9,764 nucleotides of DNA from a bacterium (GTDB taxonomy: Bacteria > Ratteibacteria > UBA8468 > B48-G9 > JAFGKM01): contig DAOOVW010000057.1 in NCBI GenBank assembly GCA_035370465.1, positions 1-9,764 on the forward strand, written 5' to 3'. The position numbers and the translations under genes are program-made. The notes beneath the pieces are model-generated. The model was given only the letters and a program-made list of their open reading frames with translations. It did no database searches and was not told where the DNA came from. Of the stretch, positions 1 to 6,706 are shown one piece after another (the stretch's first letter is position 1; every line of letters starts with the position of its first letter).

Positions 1-362
1 AAATACTCATTATAATCGTTTGTATACATAAAAATTGCCATCCCACATTGTTTTAAGTTATTCATACAAATAGAACCTTTTGCTTTCTCCCTTGCCTGTG
101 ATAATACAGGTAATAACATCGCTGCTAAAATCGCAATTATAGCTATTACCACAAGCAATTCAATCAATGTGAACCCTCCGCCACAAGACACAGCGGACGC
201 TGAAATACTCGCTTTTCTTTTTCCAACTCCTTCCTTTTGTAAAGGAAGGTGGGCTCGCCCGTAGGGTCCACAGAATTTCTCTGGGCTACGCCCGAGGGGA
301 TGGATTTTAAATCTTCCCTCACCCCTCTTTACTAAAGAGGGGAATATTTTTATTCTTACCAT
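1..362 (-). CDS. Type IV prepilin-like (type II secretion pseudopilin) protein, 3' end outside window
   Basis: The frame gives 120 residues and continues past the left edge. A classic class III prepilin signal is visible: G63, then F64-T-L-I-E68, then a hydrophobic helix (LLVVIAIIAILAAMLL), then a conserved NLKQ segment (CMNNLKQ) and MYTNDYNEY. This is the N-terminus of the abundant prepilin-like proteins (DUF1559/H-X9-DG type) of Planctomycetes, Lentisphaerae and Omnitrophota. Family knowledge says the prepilin peptidase cuts after G63 and methylates F64, and the helix anchors the protein in the inner membrane. The start is chosen at ATG 362-360, six nt after a perfect AAGGAGG. The leader is 63 residues against the usual 5-25. 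It is translated from hairpin repeats, and its GC-rich codons differ from the AT-rich mature part. A further in-frame ATG at 389-387 lies inside a repeat and has no ribosome site. Its role (pilus, secretion or surface structure) cannot be told from this part. Confidence 0.88.
   Translation of the reverse strand, partial: MVRIKIFPSLVKRGEGRFKIHPLGRSPEKFCGPYGRAHLPLQKEGVGKRKASISASAVSCGGGFTLIELLVVIAIIAILAAMLLPVLSQAREKAKGSICMNNLKQCGMAIFMYTNDYNEY
178..207. repeat. Palindromic repeat copy A, inside the prepilin leader
   Basis: This 30-nt stretch matches 376-405 at 26 of 30 positions without gaps. It starts with CCGCCACAAGACA and has a short stem (CCGC/GCGG). It is translated on the minus strand as ISASAVSCGG. 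Its edge lies two codons from the prepilin processing site, so the repeat supplies residues next to the cleavage glycine. Confidence 0.8.
229..249. repeat. Perfect 9-bp hairpin inside the prepilin leader
   Basis: CCTTCCTTT and AAAGGAAGG form a perfect 9-bp stem around a TGT loop. It is translated in the prepilin leader as LPLQKEG. Its layout (9-bp stem, 3-nt loop, polypyrimidine/polypurine arms) is like the hairpin at 322-342, suggesting a related repeat family. Confidence 0.75.
254..296. repeat. GC-rich imperfect inverted repeat inside the prepilin leader
   Basis: CTCGCCCGTAG (254-264) and CTACGCCCGAG (286-296) pair at 9 of 11 positions, with two central C-C mismatches, around a 21-nt loop. 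The stretch is strikingly GC-rich compared with the rest of the window, which suggests an inserted repeat rather than original coding sequence. It is translated in the leader as GRSPEKFCGPYGRA. Confidence 0.6.
322..342. repeat. Perfect CCCCTCTTT/AAAGAGGGG hairpin at the start of the prepilin leader
   Basis: The stem CCCCTCTTT/AAAGAGGGG is perfect, with loop ACT. It is translated as PSLVKRGE near the N-terminus of the prepilin. The same hairpin with loop GTT occurs at 500-547, where another repeat interrupts it. On the plus strand it is followed by an AT-rich run, so terminator-like activity in that direction is possible, but no plus-strand gene precedes it. Confidence 0.8.
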
Positions 363-368
363 CTTACA

Positions 369-375
369 CCTCCTT
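369..375 (-). promoter_or_regulatory. Ribosome binding site of the prepilin gene
   Basis: On the minus strand AAGGAGG is followed by TGTAAG and then ATG at 362-360. It is a full match to the anti-Shine-Dalgarno sequence with 6-nt spacing. It decides the prepilin start even though that makes the leader unusually long. It lies immediately next to repeat copy B. Confidence 0.85.
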
Positions 376-408
376 CCGCCACAAGACATGGCGGATGCTT
401 AAATACAC
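376..408. repeat. Palindromic repeat copy B, in the prepilin 5' leader
   Basis: CCGCCA (376-381) and TGGCGG (389-394) form a perfect 6-bp stem around CAAGACA. The tail GATGCTTAAATACAC (394-408) is identical to 441-455 of copy C. The repeat lies directly upstream of the prepilin ribosome site, so in the transcript its hairpin would sit beside the AAGGAGG. Confidence 0.8.
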
Positions 409-419
409 TTTTTTGTTTT

Positions 420-455
420 CCATCCACCAAATAGATGGTAGATGCTTAAATACAC
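420..455. repeat. Palindromic repeat copy C, with a different stem but the same tail
   Basis: CCATC (420-424) and GATGG (434-438) form a 5-bp stem around CACCAAATA. The tail at 441-455 is identical over 15 nt to that of copy B. The stem sequence differs from copy B on both arms while pairing is kept. Confidence 0.7.
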
Positions 456-499
456 CCCCTCTTTTTTCCATCTCTTCACTTCTTTAAAATCTCCTCTCA

Positions 500-547
500 C
501 CCCTTCCGCCACAAATCCTGTCGGACAGATACTTTGTTAAAGAGGGG
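500..547. repeat. CCCCTCTTT hairpin split by repeat copy D
   Basis: Positions 500-504 (CCCCT) and 532-547 (CTTTGTTAAAGAGGGG) together rebuild the hairpin seen intact at 322-342. Between them lies a 27-nt block (505-531) beginning TCCGCCACAA, a divergent member of the A/B family with a short TCCG/CGGA stem (505-508/522-525). This reads as one repeat inserted in another. The plus strand continues with a run of seven T, so the original hairpin may once have looked like a terminator. Confidence 0.7.
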
Positions 548-600
548 AGTTTTTTTGTTTCTATCTTTTCCTCACCTCCTTTTCTTAATTGTCTAACTTT

Positions 601-628
601 ATTATACACTATAAAAAAATTTTACCAA
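601..628 (-). promoter_or_regulatory. Probable sigma70-type promoter for the prepilin gene
   Basis: On the minus strand there is TTGGTA (628-623), a 16-nt spacer and a perfect TATAAT (606-601). It is followed by AAAGTTAGAC (600-591), which also follows the -10 box of the promoter at 2749-2776. Transcription would begin near 594 and give a leader of about 230 nt full of hairpins before the ATG at 362. The -35 box overlaps the terminator of the upstream dehydrogenase gene, a compact terminator-promoter junction. Confidence 0.65.
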
Positions 629-640
629 GAGGCAAATTTT
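612..640 (-). terminator. Probable Rho-independent terminator after the dehydrogenase pair
   Basis: On the minus strand TTTGCC and GGTAAA pair (one G-T) around TCTT, with further A-T pairs outside, followed by a run of seven T broken only by the stem-proximal A. It lies about 20 nt after the stop codon of the dehydrogenase ending at 661. The stem is short and AT-rich, so it is moderate in strength. Confidence 0.55.
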
Positions 641-660
641 CCTCCCTTTATTTTCTGAAT

Positions 661-1653
661 TTAGTCCCACCAGAAAAGAATTCCCAAATTAAATTGTCTA
701 CCTTCTTTAAAAATTTTATATCCATCTAATATCTCTCTACTACTAAATCTGTGAGTTATGATATCGGAAATTTTTAAAATTCTTTTTCTTATATAAAAAA
801 GTGTTTGATAAAAGTTTTCTGTATCTATTCCACATGTTGTCTTTATTGTTAATTCTTTTATTTTTATCTGGTCAAGGTCTACTGCACATCTTTCTTTATC
901 AAAATATTGTGCCTGAAATAAAACTTTCCCTCTGTATTTCATAAATTGAACTAATTTATCTGTTGTCTCTGGAAATCCAACTGTATCATATAGGTAGTCA
1001 AATCCATCAGGAGCAATTTCTTTTAATTTGTTTTCTAAATTTTCATCATCTATATTAAAAGAAAAAGCAAATTTCTTACTAAATTCAACTCTCTCAGTAT
1101 CTTTATCTATCAAAACTGGTATTGCATTTTTATAACTTGCAAGTTGAGATGCACATATCCCTAAAATTCCACTTCCTATTATAATAATTTTTTCTTGTGG
1201 TTTTATTTCAAGTGCATTTATTCCTCTTGTTGCAACTGATGATAATTGAGTAAAAACATTTGTTTCAAGTTCAAATTTATCTGGAATTTTTGAAGATAGA
1301 AACAGGTAGTTTCTCCAATCTCCAATAGAATAGGAAAGATGTGCTCCCCACATACTATAAATTTCTTTTTCTTTCCATTTCCCATCTCCTGCACATCCAT
1401 ATACAACATCTCCTTCTTTGAAATTTTTGACATTTTCTCCTACTTTTTCCACTACTCCTATTCTATGATAACCCGGTACACATGGAAACTTTGTCCCTAT
1501 ATGTTTTCCTTTTAATATCCATCTCTCTGTCCCAGGAGATATTGCTGTTATTATTGTTCTAACACCTATATCATCTTTCCCAATGTCTTCAAGTGTTAAT
1601 TCCTTTAATTCAATTTCATTTTCTCTTGTAAAAACCACTGCTTTTGTCTTCAT
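661..1653 (-). CDS. Medium-chain dehydrogenase (MDR superfamily) without zinc ligands
   Basis: This 330-residue protein has the two-part MDR layout: a GroES-like N-terminal domain (about 1-125) and a Rossmann nucleotide domain with GSGILG (160-165) and an acidic residue after strand two (D183 in LIDKD). The acidic residue points to NAD(H) rather than NADP(H). The usual catalytic zinc ligands are absent: the Cys position reads AISPGTE (S39) and the GHE motif reads GYH (61-63). The four-Cys structural zinc loop is also missing. ISPGTER resembles the BchC-like branch of zinc-binding dehydrogenases, a family similarity only. The start ATG (1653) follows GAGGTG and lies 8 nt after the stop of the preceding dehydrogenase, so the two are probably translated together. 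A terminator follows. Substrate unknown; a sugar, polyol or cyclitol is a guess from context. Confidence 0.85.
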   Translation of the reverse strand: MKTKAVVFTRENEIELKELTLEDIGKDDIGVRTIITAISPGTERWILKGKHIGTKFPCVPGYHRIGVVEKVGENVKNFKEGDVVYGCAGDGKWKEKEIYSMWGAHLSYSIGDWRNYLFLSSKIPDKFELETNVFTQLSSVATRGINALEIKPQEKIIIIGSGILGICASQLASYKNAIPVLIDKDTERVEFSKKFAFSFNIDDENLENKLKEIAPDGFDYLYDTVGFPETTDKLVQFMKYRGKVLFQAQYFDKERCAVDLDQIKIKELTIKTTCGIDTENFYQTLFYIRKRILKISDIITHRFSSREILDGYKIFKEGRQFNLGILFWWD

Positions 1654-1661
1654 TATTCACC

Positions 1662-2699
1662 TCACATTTCAAAAACAATTTTAAATGCTTTTTTTTCTTT
1701 TAATAGTTTGAAACCATATTCAATTTCAGAAAAAGGTAAAACATTGGAATAAAAATACCTCAATTCAATTAAATTCATTCTTAAAAGATAACACAAATAA
1801 TTGTGTGTTTCACACTCACCAGGGGATTTAAAAATAAATCTATTATCCTCTTTATATTCACCAAATACATCTTCTTCTTCATAACTTGCATAAGGAGCAA
1901 TACCACCTTTTTCTGATATAACTTCTAAACAATTAACTACCAATTCCTTATTGCCAGTTGTATCAATAACAAAATCAACTCCTTTCCCTTCTGTTATTTC
2001 TTTTACTTTTTTTATAAAGTTCTCTTGTTTTGTATTTATTGTCCAATCTGCCCCTAAATTTTTTATATATTCAAGTGTTTTTTGATTTCTGCCAATAATT
2101 ATTACAGGAAAACAACCTAAAATTTTTGAAAAATAACATAAATTCATACTGACTGCCCCTGAACCAAGAATTAAAATTGATGAATTTAGTTTAACTCCAA
2201 TGTTAAATAAAAAACCTGCTGTCTCTTTTGCAGTTATAAGCATTGTTGCATCTGCTGGTGAAATTTTTATATCTGATGGTAATTTTAATTGATAAATACA
2301 ATAGTTATTAAATTCTTTACCTGGATTGTCTTCTTTAAATGCATTTAAATCAGTAATAACTCCATATTCAGCAAAACCACCAAGGGCTGAAAAATATCCA
2401 TTTGTTTGCTGACCCGCATATACAGCAGTTGGTCTTAAAATTATATCACCTTCTTCTATATATCTTACTTTCTTTCCTTTTTTAATCACTTGCCCAACAC
2501 TTTCATGTCCAACAATAACTGGATAATTTTTAGCCCAGAACATTTTACTGTTTATTATTTTTAAGTCGGTACCAGAACATGTTGCGCAAGATAGTGTTTT
2601 ACATAAACATTGATAATCATCTATCTCAGGAATGTCAATTTCTACCAATTTTATATCCCCTCTGCCTTCACTAACAGCAACTTTCATTTTATTTTCCAT
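1662..2699 (-). CDS. Zinc-dependent medium-chain alcohol/polyol dehydrogenase
   Basis: This 345-residue MDR protein has the catalytic zinc motif: CATCSGTD with C41 and D45, and GHE at 64-66. A Rossmann domain follows, with GSGAVS (179-184) and GRN (203-205) after strand two. The basic residue there and the lack of an acidic one suggest NADP(H), an inference. The structural zinc cluster of classical alcohol dehydrogenases is missing. Relatives in this size class act on sugars and polyols such as sorbitol, threonine or inositol derivatives; the substrate cannot be assigned. The start is M1, since AGGAGG lies 9 nt upstream; M5 is less well placed. It is the first gene of a two-gene unit with its own promoter at 2749-2776. 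Pairing with a zinc-free dehydrogenase suggests two successive or opposing redox steps. Confidence 0.87.
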   Translation of the reverse strand: MENKMKVAVSEGRGDIKLVEIDIPEIDDYQCLCKTLSCATCSGTDLKIINSKMFWAKNYPVIVGHESVGQVIKKGKKVRYIEEGDIILRPTAVYAGQQTNGYFSALGGFAEYGVITDLNAFKEDNPGKEFNNYCIYQLKLPSDIKISPADATMLITAKETAGFLFNIGVKLNSSILILGSGAVSMNLCYFSKILGCFPVIIIGRNQKTLEYIKNLGADWTINTKQENFIKKVKEITEGKGVDFVIDTTGNKELVVNCLEVISEKGGIAPYASYEEEDVFGEYKEDNRFIFKSPGECETHNYLCYLLRMNLIELRYFYSNVLPFSEIEYGFKLLKEKKAFKIVFEM

Positions 2700-2748
2700 T
2701 TTCTTTTTCCTCCTCTCTGCCTTTTTATTTTTTTCTATGTCTAACTTT

Positions 2749-2776
2749 ACTATACAACATAAGAAAATTTTGTCAA
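2749..2776 (-). promoter_or_regulatory. Strong sigma70-type promoter of the dehydrogenase pair
   Basis: On the minus strand there is a perfect TTGACA (2776-2771), a 16-nt spacer and TATAGT (2754-2749). The sequence AAAGTTAGAC follows directly, as at the promoter 601-628. The expected start is near 2742, giving a short leader of about 45 nt with the ribosome site GAGGAGG. The -35 box lies in the left arm of the inverted-repeat element 2768-2935. Confidence 0.75.
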
Positions 2777-2935
2777 GTCAAGTTCGCCATTTCATTTTGG
2801 GCAATTATGAAAACACTTGTAAATAAATGGGTTAAAGAGATTTTAATTTGTTCACTACATTTCACTACATATTTGCAGAAACCCGTATGAAATAAAACAT
2901 TTTCATTTTTGAGTGGCGAACTTGTCTTGTCAAAA
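2768..2935. mobile_element. MITE-like 168-bp element with 22-bp terminal inverted repeats
   Basis: The arms 2768-2789 and 2914-2935 match at 20 of 22 positions when one is reverse-complemented; each contains AAGTTCGCCA. The interior is AT-rich, has no ORF of note and carries an exact 10-bp tandem repeat, TTCACTACAT twice, at 2851-2870. No clear target duplication is visible. It fills the gap between the second hydrolase gene and the dehydrogenase pair. In RNA it would fold into one long stem, so it could also limit read-through. It may be a non-autonomous transposable element or an intergenic palindromic repeat. Confidence 0.55.
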
Positions 2936-2955
2936 GGTAAATTTTTTCTCATTTT

Positions 2956-4737
2956 TTATTTTTCAATTTTATTTAAACCTTTTAGTTGAGATTGAATTAA
3001 TGAAATTTTGTACTTAAAGTCATCTTCATTTAAAAAATTCTCATATGCCTCTGGATGATATCCAAAATCAGGATTCCTTTTAAAAATCTCATAAGCACTT
3101 TTTGTAATTTCAAGTTCGTCTTCTAATACCTTTTTTATTTTTATTGTTTCTTCTTTTTTCCCCTTTTTATATTCCCTCAAATTCACATAAAAACTCACTA
3201 TATTTAGAGAACTTCTAAAACTTAAATATACATAGTTGGCAAGGTCAATCTCTCTCTTTAATCTTTTGTTGTCTTCTTTTTTCATACCCTGTTCAAGAAT
3301 TTTTAGTCCCTCTTTCCATTTCTTTGTTAACTTTTCCATCTGATAACAAAATGTCTCATAGGGAATATCTAAAAATGTCTCTAAATTATCACCTACTTTT
3401 AAATGCCCTTTTTCATCTCTTGGTAATGGTCTCCATGACGGGATAGCATCAACTTTTTTTGCATCAATTGATAATGGATAGACAACTGCGTAATTTATAG
3501 GACCATTGTATGTAAAAGGTACAGAAAAGGGATAGTTAGAAAATGCAATTGAAAATTCCTTCCATCCATTTATTACTTTTTTATAGGCACTATTACCAAA
3601 TTCTGAAATTGCTACTTCTTTTATTATTTCTTTTTTGCTTTTTTCACTGGTTGAAAATTTTCCTGCAATTTTACTCATTGGTGATATATTTCCACCAAAT
3701 ATCCAGCAACTTAAAAATCCATCTATTTTCATCTTCCTCATTCTATCAAGTTTTTCTGCAAAATTATGGATAGCAGGAATATATGGAATAGTTACAATTT
3801 CATGAGTGGTTGACATCTGTAATTTCGCCATTGTTCTCATACCTCTATTTTTAGCAAGAACTATTACCTGTTTGAATCTTGGTGAAGGTCCTATATAAGA
3901 TAGAGAATATTCATCAACAGGATATCTTTTCCCTTTCATAAATTTATATCCACCTCTTTCAAAATCCCCCATTAAAATTACATCTTCTGGAAGGGAATTT
4001 ATTAAGTTTTTTTGTGGTTGTGGTTCAATTATGTTCCAACTCCATGACCAGGCAATTACATCTGCATTTTTGTTTGCATCTTTAACTCCTTTATTTATAA
4101 GGGTTATTATTTCCGAAACAACTTCATATGGTTGCCTTTTTTCACATCTCTTACAATAAAAACCCTGTCTTGCCCATTCTATCATTTCAGGAAAATTCTT
4201 TACCTCTTTTTTCCATTTTGGAAAATGACTATAACAATGTGTATGAAATTCACTTGCAGTTATACAAAAAATACCTCCAAGTCCAGAAACATCTTTAAAT
4301 AAATTGTAGCAACTTTCATATAAGAAGTCCCTTACTTTTTGTGTTGATGAACATAATGCATAATATTTGCCTGAAAAATCAGTTCCAACCCAGATATGTG
4401 GTTGTCCTTTTACATCAGGATGTTTTTCCCAGAATTTGTCTTTTTCTACTAATCCCCTTGGTTCACATAAATATAAATAAACTTTTATCCCAAATTTAGA
4501 TGTGTATTCAACAAATTTCTTTAAACAATCTAATTTATCTTTATTTCCAAACTCTGGAAAAGGACTTGATGAAACAACTTCTCTTAAAATACAATGCAAC
4601 CACACAGAATCAAATCCCTCATCCCTTATCTCTTTTAAATACCATTCAGGATGGTTGGCAATTGAGTCCTCTATTTCTCTTCCATAAAAATCACTTAATG
4701 GCGACCTTGTTATTGCTGGTGTAAAATATCTTTTCAT
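2956..4737 (-). CDS. Putative TIM-barrel glycoside hydrolase, family uncertain
   Basis: This 593-residue protein has no signal peptide, so it is probably cytoplasmic. Residues about 1-350 have the alternating strands and helices of a glycosidase barrel: FDSVWLHCIL (42-51), GIKVYLYLCEPRG (73-95 region), GLGGIFCITASE (152-163), DVIAWSWSWN (226-235), DVILMGDFE (252-260) and GFLSCWIFGGN (340-350). E163 at the end of a strand is a candidate catalytic acid. A Cys pair, FYCKRC (195-198), may bind metal. Residues about 455-593 are helical and lysine/glutamate-rich. I cannot assign a CAZy family; GH20- or GH67-like uncharacterised groups are the nearest in feel. The start is MKRYFTP (4737), not the upstream ATG at 4764, because AAGGAG lies 5 nt before it. 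It overlaps the upstream gene by 47 nt, which suggests translational coupling. Confidence 0.65.
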   Translation of the reverse strand: MKRYFTPAITRSPLSDFYGREIEDSIANHPEWYLKEIRDEGFDSVWLHCILREVVSSSPFPEFGNKDKLDCLKKFVEYTSKFGIKVYLYLCEPRGLVEKDKFWEKHPDVKGQPHIWVGTDFSGKYYALCSSTQKVRDFLYESCYNLFKDVSGLGGIFCITASEFHTHCYSHFPKWKKEVKNFPEMIEWARQGFYCKRCEKRQPYEVVSEIITLINKGVKDANKNADVIAWSWSWNIIEPQPQKNLINSLPEDVILMGDFERGGYKFMKGKRYPVDEYSLSYIGPSPRFKQVIVLAKNRGMRTMAKLQMSTTHEIVTIPYIPAIHNFAEKLDRMRKMKIDGFLSCWIFGGNISPMSKIAGKFSTSEKSKKEIIKEVAISEFGNSAYKKVINGWKEFSIAFSNYPFSVPFTYNGPINYAVVYPLSIDAKKVDAIPSWRPLPRDEKGHLKVGDNLETFLDIPYETFCYQMEKLTKKWKEGLKILEQGMKKEDNKRLKREIDLANYVYLSFRSSLNIVSFYVNLREYKKGKKEETIKIKKVLEDELEITKSAYEIFKRNPDFGYHPEAYENFLNEDDFKYKISLIQSQLKGLNKIEK

Positions 4738-6706
4738 TTTTCTCCTTTTTATATTCAAAAACAATTATACTATATCCCTTAATATAAGGTACTTTTATTA
4801 ATACATAATTATTTTCAATTTTAAAACTATATTCTTTGCCTTGTGAAACATCATAGACCTTTTTTATTTCTTTATTGTCTAATTTTAATTTCATATCAAT
4901 ATCAGTTACTTCAACTGGCTCTTCAATTATATTTACTTCTCCTCTTCTCTCTGGAATATATGTCAAAATATGTAAAATTGTTCTTTTCTCCTGGTATGTT
5001 GTAAGAACTTTTGCAAAAGATGGAAGTGTCGTTTTTACGATTGGGTCTGGAAGTAAAATCTCTATTAAATTCCTTACAAAATTTTTAAGATAAATAGGAG
5101 AACTATGAAAATATGATTTAAAAACAAAATGACTTACATATATCAAATCCCTATTTTTTATTGCTGCTGGATATTCAGTAATTTTATCAGGTGGTAAATA
5201 AACAAACCCATGTTCACCATCCCAATGTCTGTTGTAATAAGGAGCAACTATTCTTGCTAAAACTTCTGCTTTGTCAGAAACGATTATTTTTATTCCTCCT
5301 TCATAAAAATTCATAGGCATATCAGGTATATCTTTTGATATTTTTTCTTCAACAATAACAAATGATGGGTCATATTCAAGTTCTCCTTTAAACTCTAATC
5401 CAAAATCTTCAATGACAAATTTATTTTTCTCTTTGTTAATCCCTGAATATCCAGATAAAAGAACTTTTCCACCATTTTTTATATATTTTTTTAATTTCTC
5501 TTCCTCCTCATCATCAAAAAGAAAATTGTCAGGGAAAATCAAAAGTTTATATTTCCCATTATCCTCTGGTATATCTGTTAGTATATCAAATTGCATTTTT
5601 AATTCCGATAGCATCCTTGTTGCCCCTTTGGCAATTGATAAACCATCTTCATCTGAAAAACCCATCCACTCTTCTGGAACAATTAAAGCAGTATCAACAA
5701 GCGGTTTTGCATTTTCATAATATATTTCATATTTTTGTACTTTTTTATATATATTTTCTGCTAAATCAAAAACTGGTTTATTTATTTCTCCTCTTGGATG
5801 CATATGGTCTCCAATTGTAACTCTTAATGTATTTGCAATCCCTAAAAAAACATCATATTCTACTGATGCTTCTGTTCTTATTCCTCCAAAGTCCCCCCAT
5901 GATTTATGAAATCTTCCTGTCATATTTAAAACTGGCTTGCCTAAATTCCTTAAATACTTTGCATAAACAGGTAAATAATCATATCCCCATCCACCTGTTG
6001 GTAGACATTCTAATTCCAGGTAATTTCCTATATCCTGTTGTAAAAAATATGGGATACCATTGAAGTAAAGAAGAAGTTCTGGATTTAAATTCCTTGCTGT
6101 TTGGGAAATCCTCTCTGCCATTCTCACAGCAGAAAACAAAACAAACTCTTTCTGTTTCTCAAAATCATCCCATTTTATACCTTTCTCTTTCATCTCACCA
6201 ATACAATCAGGACAAACACAGGGAGAATTTGGAGCAAAACAATCAAGAAAAAGTCCATCAACTGGATATTTTGAAACAACCTCTTTTACTATTTCTAAAA
6301 TATAGTCCTTATAGGGAGTGTTATAACACATTAGTCGGAAAAAACTATCTAACCTATCTGGTTTGTAAATATATCCTTCTGGTGTTATCTTACACCATTC
6401 TCTATGATGTATTGCATCTTCGTGGCTTATACCTACATTTATATATGCAGAAATTGCAATCCCTTTCTTTTTACAAAATTCAACAAGTTTCCCAAACATA
6501 TCATATTTTAAGGATGGATGTTTATTCCCTATTTCTGTATCATAATAACACATACCTAAATTACATTTGGCAGGAAAAACTATAAAATCAACTCCACACC
6601 TTTTTATCCTATCTGTAAACTCATCTGGATTGAATTTTTCTCCAACATCTGGACACGCTGGCATTGTATGAAAATCAAAAAAAAGACATCTCTTTGGTTT
6701 ATGCAT
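4691..6706 (-). CDS. Putative glycoside hydrolase: GHL6/fucosidase-like barrel with GH42-type trimerisation region
   Basis: This 671-residue protein begins with a TIM-barrel region (about 1-310) like hypothetical glycosyl hydrolase 6 and alpha-L-fucosidase-like proteins. Visible segments are GVDFIVFPAKCN (38-49), KKGIAISAYINVG (80-92), PVDGLFLDCF (148-157) and LLYFNG (212-217). D155 sits where a nucleophile would be expected and E233 (LELECLP) is another candidate. A CxCxxC cluster (C163, C165, C168) follows D155, as in relatives. Residues about 335-550 resemble the beta-galactosidase trimerisation domain, with YKLLIFPDN (386-394) and LKKYIKNGGKVLLSG (405-419). A beta-rich tail follows. No signal peptide is seen. 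The start ATG follows AGGGGGA. It overlaps the next hydrolase gene by 47 nt. Function as a glycosidase is a family inference; substrate unknown. Confidence 0.72.
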   Translation of the reverse strand: MHKPKRCLFFDFHTMPACPDVGEKFNPDEFTDRIKRCGVDFIVFPAKCNLGMCYYDTEIGNKHPSLKYDMFGKLVEFCKKKGIAISAYINVGISHEDAIHHREWCKITPEGYIYKPDRLDSFFRLMCYNTPYKDYILEIVKEVVSKYPVDGLFLDCFAPNSPCVCPDCIGEMKEKGIKWDDFEKQKEFVLFSAVRMAERISQTARNLNPELLLYFNGIPYFLQQDIGNYLELECLPTGGWGYDYLPVYAKYLRNLGKPVLNMTGRFHKSWGDFGGIRTEASVEYDVFLGIANTLRVTIGDHMHPRGEINKPVFDLAENIYKKVQKYEIYYENAKPLVDTALIVPEEWMGFSDEDGLSIAKGATRMLSELKMQFDILTDIPEDNGKYKLLIFPDNFLFDDEEEEKLKKYIKNGGKVLLSGYSGINKEKNKFVIEDFGLEFKGELEYDPSFVIVEEKISKDIPDMPMNFYEGGIKIIVSDKAEVLARIVAPYYNRHWDGEHGFVYLPPDKITEYPAAIKNRDLIYVSHFVFKSYFHSSPIYLKNFVRNLIEILLPDPIVKTTLPSFAKVLTTYQEKRTILHILTYIPERRGEVNIIEEPVEVTDIDMKLKLDNKEIKKVYDVSQGKEYSFKIENNYVLIKVPYIKGYSIIVFEYKKEKNEKIFYTSNNKVAIK

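Noticed and set aside
322..342. Hairpin as a Rho-independent terminator on the plus strand
   Set aside because: There is no plus-strand gene upstream, and on the minus strand it is inside the prepilin coding sequence; it belongs to a repeat family.
178..547. Possible CRISPR array, because several similar repeats lie close together
   Set aside because: Repeats are few, diverged, unevenly spaced and of mixed families; there are no uniform spacers and no cas genes.
4738..4764. Upstream ATG that would add nine residues to the second hydrolase
   Set aside because: No ribosome site precedes it, while AAGGAG lies 5 nt before the ATG at 4737; the added residues are basic and do not extend the fold.
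5412..5720. Plus-strand open frame of 102 codons with runs of serine and phenylalanine
   Set aside because: Antisense to the same hydrolase; the low-complexity serine run is the reverse of a glutamate-rich stretch in the real protein.
6094..6585. Plus-strand open frame of 163 codons opposite the first hydrolase gene
   Set aside because: It is antisense to a well-supported gene, rich in L, Q, Y and S as expected from the reverse of AT-rich coding sequence, and has no recognisable domain or ribosome site.
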